Assembly: GCA_903923905.1 (NCBI GenBank)
Contig: CAIXZH010000119.1
Span: 39,176 to 103,175 of the forward strand
Source: an uncultured Bacteroidia bacterium
GTDB taxonomy: Bacteria > Bacteroidota > Bacteroidia > Bacteroidales > Prolixibacteraceae
Direction of reading: 5' to 3'
DNA: 64,000 nt
In this document: positions 10,326-19,947 of the stretch, in pieces
How the letters are laid out: every line of letters begins with the position of its first letter
Numbering within the stretch: the first letter of the stretch is position 1
Translations under genes and position numbers: made by a program
Notes under the pieces: model-generated
The model's input: the letters and a program-made list of their open reading frames with translations, nothing else
Databases searched by the model: none
What the model was told of the DNA's origin: nothing

Positions 10326-11723
10326 TTGGAACCAAAAACGCTTTTTGATAAAATCTGGGACGCACATGTTGTTAAACAGGTGAAGGATGGACCCGATGTA
10401 TTGTATATTGACAGGCACTTTATTCACGAAGTTACCAGTCCTGTCGCTTTCCTGGGTTTGAAAAACCGGGGGATGAAAGTTCTCCGGCCACAAAATACAA
10501 TAGCTACTCCGGACCACAATGTGCCTACCATTGAGCAGCATCTTCCGATCAAAGAAGAACTTTCGCGTCTTCAGGTTGAGGCGCTTAAGGAAAATTGTGC
10601 TGAAAACGGGATCGAATTATACGGACTGGATCACAAATATCATGGCATCGTCCACATCATTGGTCCTGAGTTAGGGATTACCCAGCCCGGAATGACCATT
10701 GTTTGCGGCGACAGCCACACCTCTACCCATGGAGCTTTTGGTTCTATTGCCTTTGGTATTGGAACCAGCGAAGTGGAGATGGTTTTTGCCAGTCAGTGTA
10801 TCCTTCAGCCCAAACCCAAAAAAATGAGGATCTCAGTCGAAGGGGAATTAGGCAAGGATGTTACCGCAAAAGATATTGCCCTTTATGTGATTGCCCGGAT
10901 TTCAACCTCAGGTGGTACAGGACATTTCGTTGAATTTGCCGGTTCTGCTATCCGCAGTCTTACCATGGAAGGTCGTATGACACTTTGCAATATGAGCATC
11001 GAATGTGGTGCCCGCGGTGGTATGATTGCACCTGATGAGACTACTTTTGCCTATATCCAGGGGAGAGAATTTGCACCTAAGGGAAGTGATTGGGATCAAA
11101 AACTGGCCCAATGGAAACAGTTGAAATCAGATGACCATGCTAAATTTGATTCGGAATTCCAATTTGATGCTGCCAATATTGAACCGATGATCACTTATGG
11201 GACAAATCCCGGGATGGGAATTGGCGTAAGCGGTACAATTCCAACCGGGAAAAATCTTACCGGCTCTGATCTGATTACTTTTACCAAGTCGTTGGAGTAT
11301 ATGGGTCTGAACCCAGGGGACAAGATTAAAGGTAAAAAGGTGGATTATGTTTTTATCGGAAGTTGCACCAACGGACGGATTGAGGATTTCAGACTTTTTG
11401 CAAATTTCGTAAAGGGGAAACAAAAAGCAGATTCTGTAACTGCCTGGATCGTTCCCGGCTCGAAGAAAGTTGAACAACAAATCAGGGAAGAAGGAATTGT
11501 TGAAATTCTGGAGGCTGCCGGGTTTACCCTGCGTCAGCCGGGTTGCTCTGCCTGTCTGGCAATGAATGAGGACAAGATTCCTGAAGGAAAGTATGCAGTT
11601 TCCACTTCGAACCGAAACTTTGAAGGACGTCAGGGACCCGGTGCCCGCACGATGCTTGCAAGTCCCCTGATGGTTGCGGCAGCTGCCGTTACAGGAGTTG
11701 TCTCCGATCCTAGAGATTTTTGA
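10326..11723 (+). CDS. leuC: 3-isopropylmalate dehydratase large subunit
   Basis: 465 residues. With LeuD it isomerises 2- to 3-isopropylmalate, using a [4Fe-4S] cluster. The cluster cysteines are visible: Cys347 in GSCTNGR and Cys407 and Cys410 in GCSACLAM. The start is TTG at 10326: the frame upstream contains no ATG before a stop at 10296, and translation from TTG gives the family N-terminus [13 protein letters not shown]. The gap to leuA is 51 bases, longer than others in the operon. Confidence 0.96.
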   Translation: MEPKTLFDKIWDAHVVKQVKDGPDVLYIDRHFIHEVTSPVAFLGLKNRGMKVLRPQNTIATPDHNVPTIEQHLPIKEELSRLQVEALKENCAENGIELYGLDHKYHGIVHIIGPELGITQPGMTIVCGDSHTSTHGAFGSIAFGIGTSEVEMVFASQCILQPKPKKMRISVEGELGKDVTAKDIALYVIARISTSGGTGHFVEFAGSAIRSLTMEGRMTLCNMSIECGARGGMIAPDETTFAYIQGREFAPKGSDWDQKLAQWKQLKSDDHAKFDSEFQFDAANIEPMITYGTNPGMGIGVSGTIPTGKNLTGSDLITFTKSLEYMGLNPGDKIKGKKVDYVFIGSCTNGRIEDFRLFANFVKGKQKADSVTAWIVPGSKKVEQQIREEGIVEILEAAGFTLRQPGCSACLAMNEDKIPEGKYAVSTSNRNFEGRQGPGARTMLASPLMVAAAAVTGVVSDPRDF

Positions 11724-11751
11724 TTAATAACGATTTTCAAATTTAGAAGTA

Positions 11752-12339
11752 ATGTCTATAGAAAAATTCCAGAAACTGGTCAGCACTGTTGTTCCGCTTC
11801 CTATCGAGAATGTGGACACCGACCAGATCATCCCCGCACGGTTTCTTAAAGCTGTAGAGCGGAAAGGATTTGGAGATAACCTTTTCAGAGACTGGCGATA
11901 CAAAAAGGATGGTACACCAAACCCCGATTTTGTGATGAACAATCCCAGCTTTTCGGGTCAGATTTTAGTGGGCGGAAAGAATTTTGGAAGTGGCTCGAGC
12001 CGCGAACATGCTGCCTGGGCAATATATGATGCCGGGTTCAGAGTGGTTGTTTCGAGCTTCTTTGCGGATATCTTCAAAAGTAATGTATTGAATTGCGGTT
12101 TATTACCGGTTCAGGTCTCTGATGATTTTCTCACAGACATTTTCGAAACGGTTGAGGCTGACCCTAGAGCCCAATTTGAAGTTGATCTTGAATTGCAAAC
12201 GATACGTAATCTTAAATCCGGAGTTAGTGTCAAATTTGATATTAATGCGTATAAAAAAGAGTGCCTGCTTAACGGCTATGATGACATCGATTTTTTGTTG
12301 AGTTTGAAAGAAGAGATCATCGCATTTGAAAAGGCATAA
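11752..12339 (+). CDS. leuD: 3-isopropylmalate dehydratase small subunit
   Basis: 195 residues, normal for LeuD. It is the swivelling domain partner of LeuC and shows the substrate-binding motif [12 protein letters not shown] (about 79-90). The segment [13 protein letters not shown] near the N-terminus is also diagnostic. It lies 28 bases after leuC, as expected for subunits made in equal amounts. Confidence 0.96.
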   Translation: MSIEKFQKLVSTVVPLPIENVDTDQIIPARFLKAVERKGFGDNLFRDWRYKKDGTPNPDFVMNNPSFSGQILVGGKNFGSGSSREHAAWAIYDAGFRVVVSSFFADIFKSNVLNCGLLPVQVSDDFLTDIFETVEADPRAQFEVDLELQTIRNLKSGVSVKFDINAYKKECLLNGYDDIDFLLSLKEEIIAFEKA

Positions 12340-12357
12340 TGAACTTTAGGTTCGACC

Positions 12358-13899
12358 TTGGAAATTAACAAAGAGCATATGATTTATATAATGGATACCA
12401 CCCTGAGAGATGGTGAACAAACCTCGGGAGTCTCCTTTTCCGAACTGGAAAAGCTAAATATTGCAAAAATTCTTCTCGAAGAGATTCGGATTGATTATTT
12501 AGAAGTAGCATCTGCTCGTGTTTCCGAAGGTGAATTGAGAGGCGCAAAAAAAGTACTGGATTGGGCTAAAGAGGCCGGTTTTCTTGATCGTATTGAGATC
12601 CTCGGTTTCGTTGATGGCACCAAATCACTTGAATGGATCTCAAATGCCGGTGGAAAGGTGATGAATCTTCTCGCAAAAGGTTCATTGCGTCATGTCACCC
12701 AACAACTTAAGAAAACCCCGGAGGAACATCTTTCCGGAATAAGGGGCTCGCTGCAACTGGCAGAAAGCATGGGGATCAGGGTAAATATTTACCTCGAGGA
12801 CTGGTCGAACGGGATGCGGAATTCACCCGAATATGTCCATTTTATGCTTGATGGACTTCGCAAGGAGAAGATCGGGCGCATTATGTTGCCCGATACACTT
12901 GGAATTCTAAATCCTCTGGAGACTTTCGAATTCTGCTCTTCTATGATTCGCAAATTTCCGGATCTTCAGTTTGATTTTCATGCTCATAATGATTATGACC
13001 TGGCAGTTGCCAATGTAGACGCAGCTATACGTGCAGGAATAAAAACGGTTCATACAACTGTCAACGGGTTGGGTGAGCGTGCAGGTAATGCCCCGCTTTC
13101 CAGTGTGATCGCATTACTTAACGACCAACTCAGGCTTCCGAATTCCATCAATGAGCGGAAACTAAGTCTGATAAGCCGAATTGTTGAGAACTTCTCGGGG
13201 ATCCGGATTTCCGGAAATAAACCCATCATCGGCGAAAATGTCTTCACCCAATGCAGTGGGATCCATGCTGACGGCGATAATAAAGATAATCTCTACTATA
13301 ACGATTTGCTTCCCGAGCGATTTGGAAGAATCCGGAAATACGCACTCGGAAAGACTTCAGGTAAGGCGAACATCGCCAAGAACCTTGAGGATATGGGAAT
13401 ACGCCTCGATCCGGAAGACCTGGTAAGGGTAACCAATAAAGTGATCGAACTGGCGGATATGAAAGAGTCGGTCACTTCTGATGACCTTCCTTATATCCTT
13501 TCTGATGTCTTAAAGAATGAAGCGGTAAACGAGAAGATCCGGCTGCGGAATTATGCGATCGTTCATTCACTGGGACTTCGGCCAATGGCGACGGTTGCCA
13601 TTGAAGTGGATGGCCTGTTTTTTGAAGAGGCTGCCTCCGGTGATGGTCAGTATGATGCTTTTATGAATGCCCTAAAACAGATTTATCATAAACAAAACAA
13701 ACAGTTTCCGACACTCGTTGACTATGTGGTGACCATTCCTCCGGGCGGTAAAACTGACGCCCTTGTTGAGACCCTCATTACCTGGGATATGGGGCGCGAA
13801 TTTAAGACACGCGGCCTCGATCCCGACCAGACAGCCGCCGCTATCAAGGCAACTATGAAAATGTTGAACATTATCGAAAATGAGAATCAGCTCTTCTAG
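12358..13899 (+). CDS. Second 2-isopropylmalate synthase-like enzyme, possible (R)-citramalate synthase
   Basis: About 506-513 residues. It has the DRE-TIM barrel signature [12 protein letters not shown], a metal-site HxH in DFHAHNDYDLA and NGLGERAGN, followed by a C-terminal LeuA-type regulatory domain (about 390-505). It differs from the LeuA at 8754-10274 in substrate-loop residues (EVASARVSEGE instead of EAGFP). Such paralogues in Bacteroidota leu operons may make citramalate from pyruvate for isoleucine or act as homocitrate-like synthases; the substrate cannot be fixed from sequence. The longest frame starts at TTG 12358, 18 bases after leuD. The ATG at 12379 (MIYIMDTTLRDG) is an equally good start. 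Confidence 0.85.
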   Translation: MEINKEHMIYIMDTTLRDGEQTSGVSFSELEKLNIAKILLEEIRIDYLEVASARVSEGELRGAKKVLDWAKEAGFLDRIEILGFVDGTKSLEWISNAGGKVMNLLAKGSLRHVTQQLKKTPEEHLSGIRGSLQLAESMGIRVNIYLEDWSNGMRNSPEYVHFMLDGLRKEKIGRIMLPDTLGILNPLETFEFCSSMIRKFPDLQFDFHAHNDYDLAVANVDAAIRAGIKTVHTTVNGLGERAGNAPLSSVIALLNDQLRLPNSINERKLSLISRIVENFSGIRISGNKPIIGENVFTQCSGIHADGDNKDNLYYNDLLPERFGRIRKYALGKTSGKANIAKNLEDMGIRLDPEDLVRVTNKVIELADMKESVTSDDLPYILSDVLKNEAVNEKIRLRNYAIVHSLGLRPMATVAIEVDGLFFEEAASGDGQYDAFMNALKQIYHKQNKQFPTLVDYVVTIPPGGKTDALVETLITWDMGREFKTRGLDPDQTAAAIKATMKMLNIIENENQLF

Positions 13900-14470
13900 G
13901 TATGGGCTGCTGGCAACTAGCGGCTTCCAATTCGCAAAATGAGAGTTTCAGTCATTTACGATTAATAATTTCCTTCGCTGAAAATGCAGATTGACAAGAC
14001 AATAATTTAGAAATTAATTTTGAAATTGAGAGATTGAAAAAGGAAAAACAAGAGACTAAAACGCACTAATTTGATAATCACTTTTTAAGTAATTGTCAGC
14101 ATGGTAATTAGACCCTTTTTGCCCGTAGGGCATCAATTTCAATAGAAAAATAATTCAAAGAAATGCCATTGTCCGTTAGGAAATTAACAGATAAACGGTT
14201 AATTCCCTACGTGAAATTCATTTTCAGATTGTAATTTTCTAAAGAAATTGATTTCATACGGAGAAATTTAAACTATTTCTTTGCGTTTTTGTAGCTTAAT
14301 GGCTATTTTTCTCGCAACAAAGCCACAAGGGTAGTCAAATTAGTTTGTTAATTTAATATTTTTTGCCTACGGCACAATCTTAAGAAAAAAAATACGTAAA
14401 ATAAATTAAGAATAAAAATATTAAACAGTTTATCAGACATAAAACGAAAATTATAAATATCAATCTAAGA
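13900..14470. other. Intergenic region inside the leu operon
   Basis: About 570 AT-rich bases separate the second synthase from leuB, far more than any other gap in the operon. I see no ORF. The region holds a hairpin (14177-14209, 11 of 12 pairs) and two mini-hairpins in opposite orientation at 14116-14132 and 14361-14378. A degenerate GGCNNCT-rich stretch lies just after the stop codon at 13905-13935. leuB may have its own promoter here; no clear one was found. Confidence 0.5.
14116..14378. repeat. Segment bounded by inverted mini-hairpins (possible MITE relic)
   Basis: TGCCCGTAGGGCA (near 14119-14131, preceded by T5) and the opposite-strand version TGCCGTAGGCA (complement of 14364-14374, preceded on the plus strand by T6) bracket about 260 AT-rich bases with an internal imperfect hairpin. 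The arrangement resembles a small non-autonomous element or its remains. It has no coding capacity. This is a weak call from pattern only. Confidence 0.3.
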
Positions 14471-15541
14471 ATGAAGCTTAACATTGCAGTATTGCCCGGC
14501 GATGGAATCGGGCCTGAAATCATGGAACAGGCGCTACGCGTCACCAAAGTAATTTGTCAGAAATTTGGCCACGAACTGGTTACCAAAACCGCACTGGTTG
14601 GGGCGGTGGCGATCGATCAGACCGGCAATCCCTATCCGGATGAAACGCACAACCTTTGTATGAACTCTGATGCGGTACTTTTCGGGGCGATTGGTCATCC
14701 AAGGTTTGATAATGATCCTTCGGCCAAAGTGCGTCCTGAACAGGGCTTACTATCGATGCGCAAAAAACTTGGTTTGTATGCCAATATCCGTCCGGTAATT
14801 ATCTTTGAATCACTGTTGGATAAATCCCCGTTAAAGCTAGAGCGGATTCAGGGTGTTGACTTTGTGGCGATCCGCGAACTGACCGGCGGGATCTATTTTG
14901 GTCAGCCACAAGGGCGGTCTGAAGATGGTAATACGGCGTTCGATTCCTGTGTCTACACCCGTTTGGAAGTTGAACGAATCCTGGAACTTGGTTTCCAGTT
15001 TGCAATGAAACGTAATAAGAGGCTTACCGTAGTCGATAAGGCCAACGTACTGGCAACTTCGCGTCTGTGGCGTCAGATTGCCAAAGAGATGGAACCACAG
15101 TATCCTGAAGTGGTTGTTGATTATATGTTCGTTGATAATGCGGCGATGCAGATTATTCAATGGCCAAAGAAATTTGATGTGATGGTTACTGAAAATATGT
15201 TTGGTGATATCCTTACCGATGAGGCCAGTGTGATCTCAGGCTCAATGGGTCTTCTTCCATCCGCTTCCATCGGGATACACACCTCAGTATTTGAACCAAT
15301 CCATGGCTCTTATCCTCAGGCAGCAGGGTTGAATATCGCCAACCCATGTGCCACCATCCTTTCTGCTGCCATGATGTTCGAATATGCCTTCTCCCTGATG
15401 GAAGAGGGGGCCATGATCAGAAAAGCAGTGGAAGCTTCAATTGTGGCCGGCGCTGTAACTGAAGACCTGTGCGATGATAAATCAAAGGCTCTCAGCACAT
15501 CAGCAGTTGGTGACTGGATTATTGAATATCTGAGCAAGTAA
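14471..15541 (+). CDS. leuB: 3-isopropylmalate dehydrogenase
   Basis: 356 residues, normal for LeuB. It oxidises and decarboxylates 3-isopropylmalate with NAD+. The N-terminus [16 protein letters not shown], the substrate segment [22 protein letters not shown] (first half seen near 90-110) and the NAD-site region [11 protein letters not shown] near 275 are all diagnostic. It is the last gene of the ilv-leu locus and is followed by a strong terminator. Confidence 0.97.
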   Translation: MKLNIAVLPGDGIGPEIMEQALRVTKVICQKFGHELVTKTALVGAVAIDQTGNPYPDETHNLCMNSDAVLFGAIGHPRFDNDPSAKVRPEQGLLSMRKKLGLYANIRPVIIFESLLDKSPLKLERIQGVDFVAIRELTGGIYFGQPQGRSEDGNTAFDSCVYTRLEVERILELGFQFAMKRNKRLTVVDKANVLATSRLWRQIAKEMEPQYPEVVVDYMFVDNAAMQIIQWPKKFDVMVTENMFGDILTDEASVISGSMGLLPSASIGIHTSVFEPIHGSYPQAAGLNIANPCATILSAAMMFEYAFSLMEEGAMIRKAVEASIVAGAVTEDLCDDKSKALSTSAVGDWIIEYLSK

Positions 15542-15562
15542 TTGTAAAATAAGGCATTGTAT

Positions 15563-15605
15563 AAAAACAGAAGCGACAAGGCATTGCCTTGTCGCTTCTG
15601 TTTTT
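15563..15605 (+). terminator. Rho-independent terminator of the ilv-leu operon
   Basis: A 20-bp perfect stem, starting AAAAACAGAAGCGACAAGGC, encloses a 3-base loop, and a T run continues to 15605. It lies 21 bases after leuB. Its symmetry, with A tract before and T tract after, would let it work on both strands. Confidence 0.9.
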
Positions 15606-15676
15606 ATAATCCCCTTTTCTGAAGAATTCCTTGGATATCTTTTGGCGTAAAGGCCAGATTATTTCCCATTTTTTCG

Positions 15677-15684
15677 TATATTTG
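15677..15684 (+). promoter_or_regulatory. -7 promoter element of the first AraC/TPR regulator
   Basis: TATATTTG fits TAnnTTTG and lies 15 bases before the ATG at 15699. No matching -33 TTTG was found at the usual distance. Confidence 0.4.
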
Positions 15685-15698
15685 AATAAAAACACCAG

Positions 15699-17675
15699 AT
15701 GAGTGGGGTTTCTTCCTCAGATCAGGGTTTTATCAACAGGCTTACCGGGATTATTCTTGCTAATCTCGAAAATGAGCATTTTGCAGTCGATGAATTAGCA
15801 CACGCTTCGGGGATGTCACGCGCGGCAATCTACCACCGGTTATTGGCGGTCTCCGGAAAATCAACCACTCAATTTATTCGCGAAGTACGTTTGCAACGGG
15901 CTATGGAAATGCTTCAACAGGAAGATATAACTGCCTCCGAAGTTGCATACAAGGTTGGATTCGGCAGCCCCGCTTATTTTAACACCACTTTCCATGAATA
16001 TTTTGGCTATCCGCCGGGAGAAGTTTTGAAAAATGGACAAAAAGAGCTGGAGGAAATCAACAATTCAACGGCTGATGAACCTGCGGTGATAGAGCTGGAG
16101 CCTGGACCTGAAAGCAAAAAAAAATCTGGATGGAATATTTTAGTTCAGCAGGTGTATATTTATAGCGGGATCTGCCTCATGATCGTCATTGGACTAATCT
16201 GGCTTATGAATAGTTCAATTATTAAAAGCTCAAATACAATTGGATACAAGCAGTTAAAAAGCTCAGAAAAAACCATTTCAGTGTTGCCGTTTAAAAATAT
16301 AAGCGGTGAGGCTGGCAATCAATATTTTGCAGATGGTGTGACGGAAAACATTCTGAATAACCTCGTTCAGATCAACGGCCTAAAGGTAGTTGCTGCAGGC
16401 ACTTTAATCGGACGAACCGAAGATCCATTGGATGTTCAGAAAATTGCGAAGAAATTGGGAGTGAATTTTCTGCTAACCGGCAGTGTGCAAAAAAATGGCG
16501 ACAGAGTCCGGGTCATCGTCCAACTGATCGATACCAAAAACGATCAACACATTTGGTCGCATAAATACGACAGGCAATTCTCCGATATTTTTCTGATACA
16601 GAGCGATATCGTCAGACAGGTTGCCGACCAGCTTCAGGCTGTGCTTTCTTCCGAAGAAAAGGAAAAGATTTATAAAATTTCGACCAAAAACACAGAAGCA
16701 TATAAACTATATTTAATGGGGCGTTTTTTCTGGAACAAGCGGACAGGAGATAAAACAGATGAAGGACTTAAAAAAAGTATGGATTATTTCAATAAAGCTA
16801 TCGAGTTTGATCCGGATTATGCGCTGGCATGGTCCGGTCTTGCAGATGCATATAATTTCCTTACAGGTGGATGGTGCAAGCCATGGCAAAAGCAGGATGA
16901 GAAGGCCAAAGCGAAACAATATGCTTTAAGGGCTCTTGAACTGGACAAAAACTTAGCTGAAGCTCATACATCCTTAGGGTTTATATTAAGCTACCAGGAA
17001 TGGAAGTGGGAGGAGGCTATTAAAGAACTGACCCTTGCTATTAAGTTAAATCCGAATTATTCTTTTGCCCATCAAATTTACGCCCAATTGTTGAATATTA
17101 CAGGTGATTATAAAAAGGCAGGTGAAGAGATTAACCTTGCCCTGGAACTCGATCCTCTCAATTCGACAATGCATCGTATAAGTGGAGATTTATATTATAA
17201 TGAGGGAAATTTTGAAAAATCATTGAAGGAGTTCCAGGAAGCTCAGGCCATTGAAAAGAATTATACGACTGCTTATTGGGGGAGTTTTTATGCCTGTTAC
17301 AGGTTGGGAAATGGCGACAAGGCATTGGATGAATTGCGGAATATATTATTAAGGGATACCTTGACTTCAAAATACGTTGATGTGGCAGATAAAATTTATA
17401 CAAAATCTGGTCTTGATGGATTAATCGCTTGGATGATTGAAATTTTTCCGGATAAGATAGATTTATATGCAATTGCCGGAAAAAAGGAAAAGGCTTTGAC
17501 TTTAATTGAAGGTAAATTAAAAAACGATTCCGGAGATGAATTAGTGCAACTTATTAATAGACTTAATTATGCATCCCTTCGTTCCGAACCAGGATTTAAG
17601 GCAGTAATAGAAAAACTGGGATTAACTGAATATTATCTAAAACGGCTGAATGATCCGGGCTACATCGGGAATTAA
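15699..17675 (+). CDS. Membrane-bound AraC-type regulator with TolB-like and TPR domains
   Basis: 658 residues. Residues about 10-115 are an AraC-type double helix-turn-helix (SRAAIYHRLL, then EVAYKVGFGSPAYFNTTFHEYFG). A single membrane segment follows at about 152-172 (YIYSGICLMIVIGLIWLM). A TolB-like/CadC-type domain begins ISVLPFKNISG near 190. The C-terminal third consists of TPR repeats (for example the one beginning YALAWSGLADAYN). The layout suggests a one-piece sensor: DNA binding in the cytoplasm and TPR sensing in the periplasm. The target is unknown. A near-identical paralogue follows 34 bases downstream. Confidence 0.85.
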   Translation: MSGVSSSDQGFINRLTGIILANLENEHFAVDELAHASGMSRAAIYHRLLAVSGKSTTQFIREVRLQRAMEMLQQEDITASEVAYKVGFGSPAYFNTTFHEYFGYPPGEVLKNGQKELEEINNSTADEPAVIELEPGPESKKKSGWNILVQQVYIYSGICLMIVIGLIWLMNSSIIKSSNTIGYKQLKSSEKTISVLPFKNISGEAGNQYFADGVTENILNNLVQINGLKVVAAGTLIGRTEDPLDVQKIAKKLGVNFLLTGSVQKNGDRVRVIVQLIDTKNDQHIWSHKYDRQFSDIFLIQSDIVRQVADQLQAVLSSEEKEKIYKISTKNTEAYKLYLMGRFFWNKRTGDKTDEGLKKSMDYFNKAIEFDPDYALAWSGLADAYNFLTGGWCKPWQKQDEKAKAKQYALRALELDKNLAEAHTSLGFILSYQEWKWEEAIKELTLAIKLNPNYSFAHQIYAQLLNITGDYKKAGEEINLALELDPLNSTMHRISGDLYYNEGNFEKSLKEFQEAQAIEKNYTTAYWGSFYACYRLGNGDKALDELRNILLRDTLTSKYVDVADKIYTKSGLDGLIAWMIEIFPDKIDLYAIAGKKEKALTLIEGKLKNDSGDELVQLINRLNYASLRSEPGFKAVIEKLGLTEYYLKRLNDPGYIGN

Positions 17676-17709
17676 TTGTGCTATGAAAAATTCAAATTAA
17701 ACAACTGTC

Positions 17710-18198
17710 ATGAAAGGAACTAATCCCTCTGATCAGGTATTTGTTCAAAAACTCACTGAAATCATTCATGCCAATCTTGAGAATGAGAATTTTGGAGTTG
17801 ATGAACTGGCCCGCGCATCGGGAATGCCCCGTTCGTACATCTACCGGAGACTAATGGCGATCTCCGAAAAATCGACGACCCAGTTTATTCGCGAAGTCCG
17901 CTTGCAACGGGCCATGGAAATGCTTCAGCAGGAAGATACCACCGCTGCCGAAGTTGCCTATCGGGTGGGATTTAGCAGTCCTGCCTATTTCAGCACCTGT
18001 TTTCACGAATATTTTGGGTTTCCGCCCGGAGAAGTAAAAAACAGAAATATCAATGAATTGGAGGGAAACAACAGTATTATTGCAAGCGATGGGATTGATG
18101 AAGTCGAAAAACCGCTGCAAAAAATCCAATCCGAAAAATATTCTTTTATACCGCCAGTGGCTTTCTGGCATTATTTTTCGTTTACCTTTTTTCAATAA
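17710..18198 (+). CDS. Second AraC/TPR regulator, 5' half (frameshifted)
   Basis: 162 residues that match the AraC-type DNA-binding domain of the neighbour at 15699-17675 almost residue for residue (TTQFIREVRLQRAMEMLQQE is shared). The frame then ends at TAA 18196-18198, in the middle of what should be the membrane segment. The rest of the protein continues in the next frame from about 18140-18190 (see 18053-19633). The junction region contains T5 and T6 runs, so a one-base indel or a sequencing error there would explain the break. If real, the product is a soluble DNA-binding domain without its sensor. Confidence 0.7.
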   Translation: MKGTNPSDQVFVQKLTEIIHANLENENFGVDELARASGMPRSYIYRRLMAISEKSTTQFIREVRLQRAMEMLQQEDTTAAEVAYRVGFSSPAYFSTCFHEYFGFPPGEVKNRNINELEGNNSIIASDGIDEVEKPLQKIQSEKYSFIPPVAFWHYFSFTFFQ

Positions 18199-19633
18199 CC
18201 TGTCATTTGAAAATTTTACCATTCTCCCGGGAAACCGGTTAAAAACCGAAGATAAATCAATTGCCGTGCTGCCTTTTAAAAGCTTAAGCAGTGATCAGGA
18301 AAATCAGTATTTTTCTGAAGGAGTAACCCGGAATATTTTATATAATCTGATTCAAATCAGTGAAATAAAAGTAATTAACAGCCCGGTAAAAGAATTGGAA
18401 GGGAATACGCTTAATCTTAAGAAAATGGCGGGAAAACTGAATGTCCGGTTTTTTCTTTCCGGTAGTGTACAAAAATCGGGGGATCAGGTTTTGGTAATGG
18501 CACAACTTACCGATATCACTAAAAATCAAATCATCTGGTCTGAAAAGTACCCCAGAAAACTGTCCGATATTTTTATGATTCAGCGCGATATAGCCAACCA
18601 GGTGGCAACAAATCTGCAGTCAGTTATTGCGAAAAAAGAAAAGGAACAAATAGAAAATATACCTACCAGGAATAAAGAAGCCCATGCATATTATGTGATG
18701 GGGTATTATTTACTGGATAGGAGAGTTTGGAGAGAAAAGGAGATCAGTAGGTATATTACGCCTTTTAGAAATGCCATTGCTGCTGATCCGGAATATGCCG
18801 AAGCCTACGTGGGTCTGGCTGATGTTTATTTAACCTTCACTAGATCTCAATCTTACCCAAGACCGGAAGGCTATAGAAAGGCCAAAGAAAATGTTTCAAA
18901 AGCAATCGAACTTAATGGTAACCTGGCAGAAGCCCATACGATCCTGGGAGTAATTTTATACCGGTCAGAATGGAAATGGGAGGAAGCCCGAAAAGAGTTG
19001 GAACATGCCATTGAGCTGAATCCAAATTATGCCCAGGCACACAGATACTATGCCGACTTAATGGATATACTACGCCAAAAGGAATTGGCACGACTCCACT
19101 GTTTTAAGGCAGCAGAACTGAATCCCATTTATCCATCCCTGATGCTTTGGAAAGCCGGCTATCTGGAAGAGGACGGCAAATTCAATGAAGCAATGGAAGA
19201 ATACAAAAAATTTATTGAACTATATCCTGAAAATTCTTCGGTTTACTGGTACTTGTTTGATTTTTACAGGAAAACCGAGGCAGAGCTAAAAGCAATTGAA
19301 TCTCTGCAAAAGGCCTTTCAATTGGTTCCGGAAGACAGACCATTCGAGAATACCATAAAAGTGATTTACGACAAACATGGAATGAAAGGACTTGAAAAAT
19401 GGCTAAATGAATATGGCATTAAAAACGACGAAAAGGGGAGTTGGATGGGAACAGTCTGGTATTATAATAAAATAGGAGAGAAGGAAAAAGCCTTGAAGTG
19501 GCTGGAAAAAGCTTTTGAATGGAAAATTCCGAACCTGCCGGGTATAAATACAGTATCAGAGCTTGATAGCCTGCGCAACGAACCCCGGTTTCAGGCATTG
19601 CTGGATAGTATGGGATTATCCAAATACAAGTAA
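18053..19633 (+). CDS. Second AraC/TPR regulator, 3' half (TolB-like and TPR domains, frameshifted)
   Basis: This frame is open from 18053, but coding similarity to the paralogue starts only near 18240 (SIAVLPFKSLSSDQENQYFSEGV). It carries the TolB-like domain and TPR repeats to the stop at 19633, followed by a C-terminal end (RNEPRFQALLDSMGL) like that of the neighbour. The first 60 residues of the open frame are a shadow of the AraC half in another frame. Together with 17710-18198 it forms one ancestral gene of about 640 codons broken by a +1 type frameshift. Without the break it would be a full-length membrane regulator. Confidence 0.7.
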   Translation: MNWRETTVLLQAMGLMKSKNRCKKSNPKNILLYRQWLSGIIFRLPFFNNLSFENFTILPGNRLKTEDKSIAVLPFKSLSSDQENQYFSEGVTRNILYNLIQISEIKVINSPVKELEGNTLNLKKMAGKLNVRFFLSGSVQKSGDQVLVMAQLTDITKNQIIWSEKYPRKLSDIFMIQRDIANQVATNLQSVIAKKEKEQIENIPTRNKEAHAYYVMGYYLLDRRVWREKEISRYITPFRNAIAADPEYAEAYVGLADVYLTFTRSQSYPRPEGYRKAKENVSKAIELNGNLAEAHTILGVILYRSEWKWEEARKELEHAIELNPNYAQAHRYYADLMDILRQKELARLHCFKAAELNPIYPSLMLWKAGYLEEDGKFNEAMEEYKKFIELYPENSSVYWYLFDFYRKTEAELKAIESLQKAFQLVPEDRPFENTIKVIYDKHGMKGLEKWLNEYGIKNDEKGSWMGTVWYYNKIGEKEKALKWLEKAFEWKIPNLPGINTVSELDSLRNEPRFQALLDSMGLSKYK

Positions 19634-19729
19634 ACTACCGAAAAGTCACATGGATCGCCAAAATTAATTCTTGTAAATTCTTCGTTCCATTCTTCCATCC
19701 TTTTCATCCTTTCCATCAAGCTCTTTTTC

Positions 19730-19821
19730 GTTTTTGAAATCCCTTTCCACGAAATTGAAAGTCGGTCATCGAAATTGAAAGCAACGGCATCGAAATCAAA
19801 TGAAGTTCAATAAAATTGAAA
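19730..19821. repeat. Five phased direct repeats, GAAATTGAAA, period 20-21 bp
   Basis: GAAATTGAAA occurs exactly at 19751 and 19771, and near copies stand at 19730 (GTTTTTGAAA), 19792 (GAAATCAAAT) and 19812 (AAAATTGAAA). Spacings are 21, 20, 21 and 20 bases, close to two helical turns each. The array lies between the regulators and the secreted TonB-CTD/TPR gene at 19948. It could be an operator with several sites on one DNA face or a curved-DNA segment. The function is unknown. Confidence 0.55.
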
Positions 19822-19947
19822 TCTTTTGATAATGAGATTACTATGTCCTGCCTTGATTTATGTCCTTAATTTACAGGTAAGAAGGGAGGTTGCACAAATT
19901 AGCATTCGAGTAAGAATTTAAGTTTTAAACATTAAAAAATTAGAGCC

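Noticed and set aside
18053..18240. First 60 codons of the 526-codon frame as a real N-terminus
   Set aside because: This part overlaps the AraC half of the same ancestral gene in another frame and has no similarity to the paralogue.
19730..19821. Phased repeats considered as a CRISPR array
   Set aside because: The units are only about 10 bases, the spacers are about 10 bases, and no cas gene is present.
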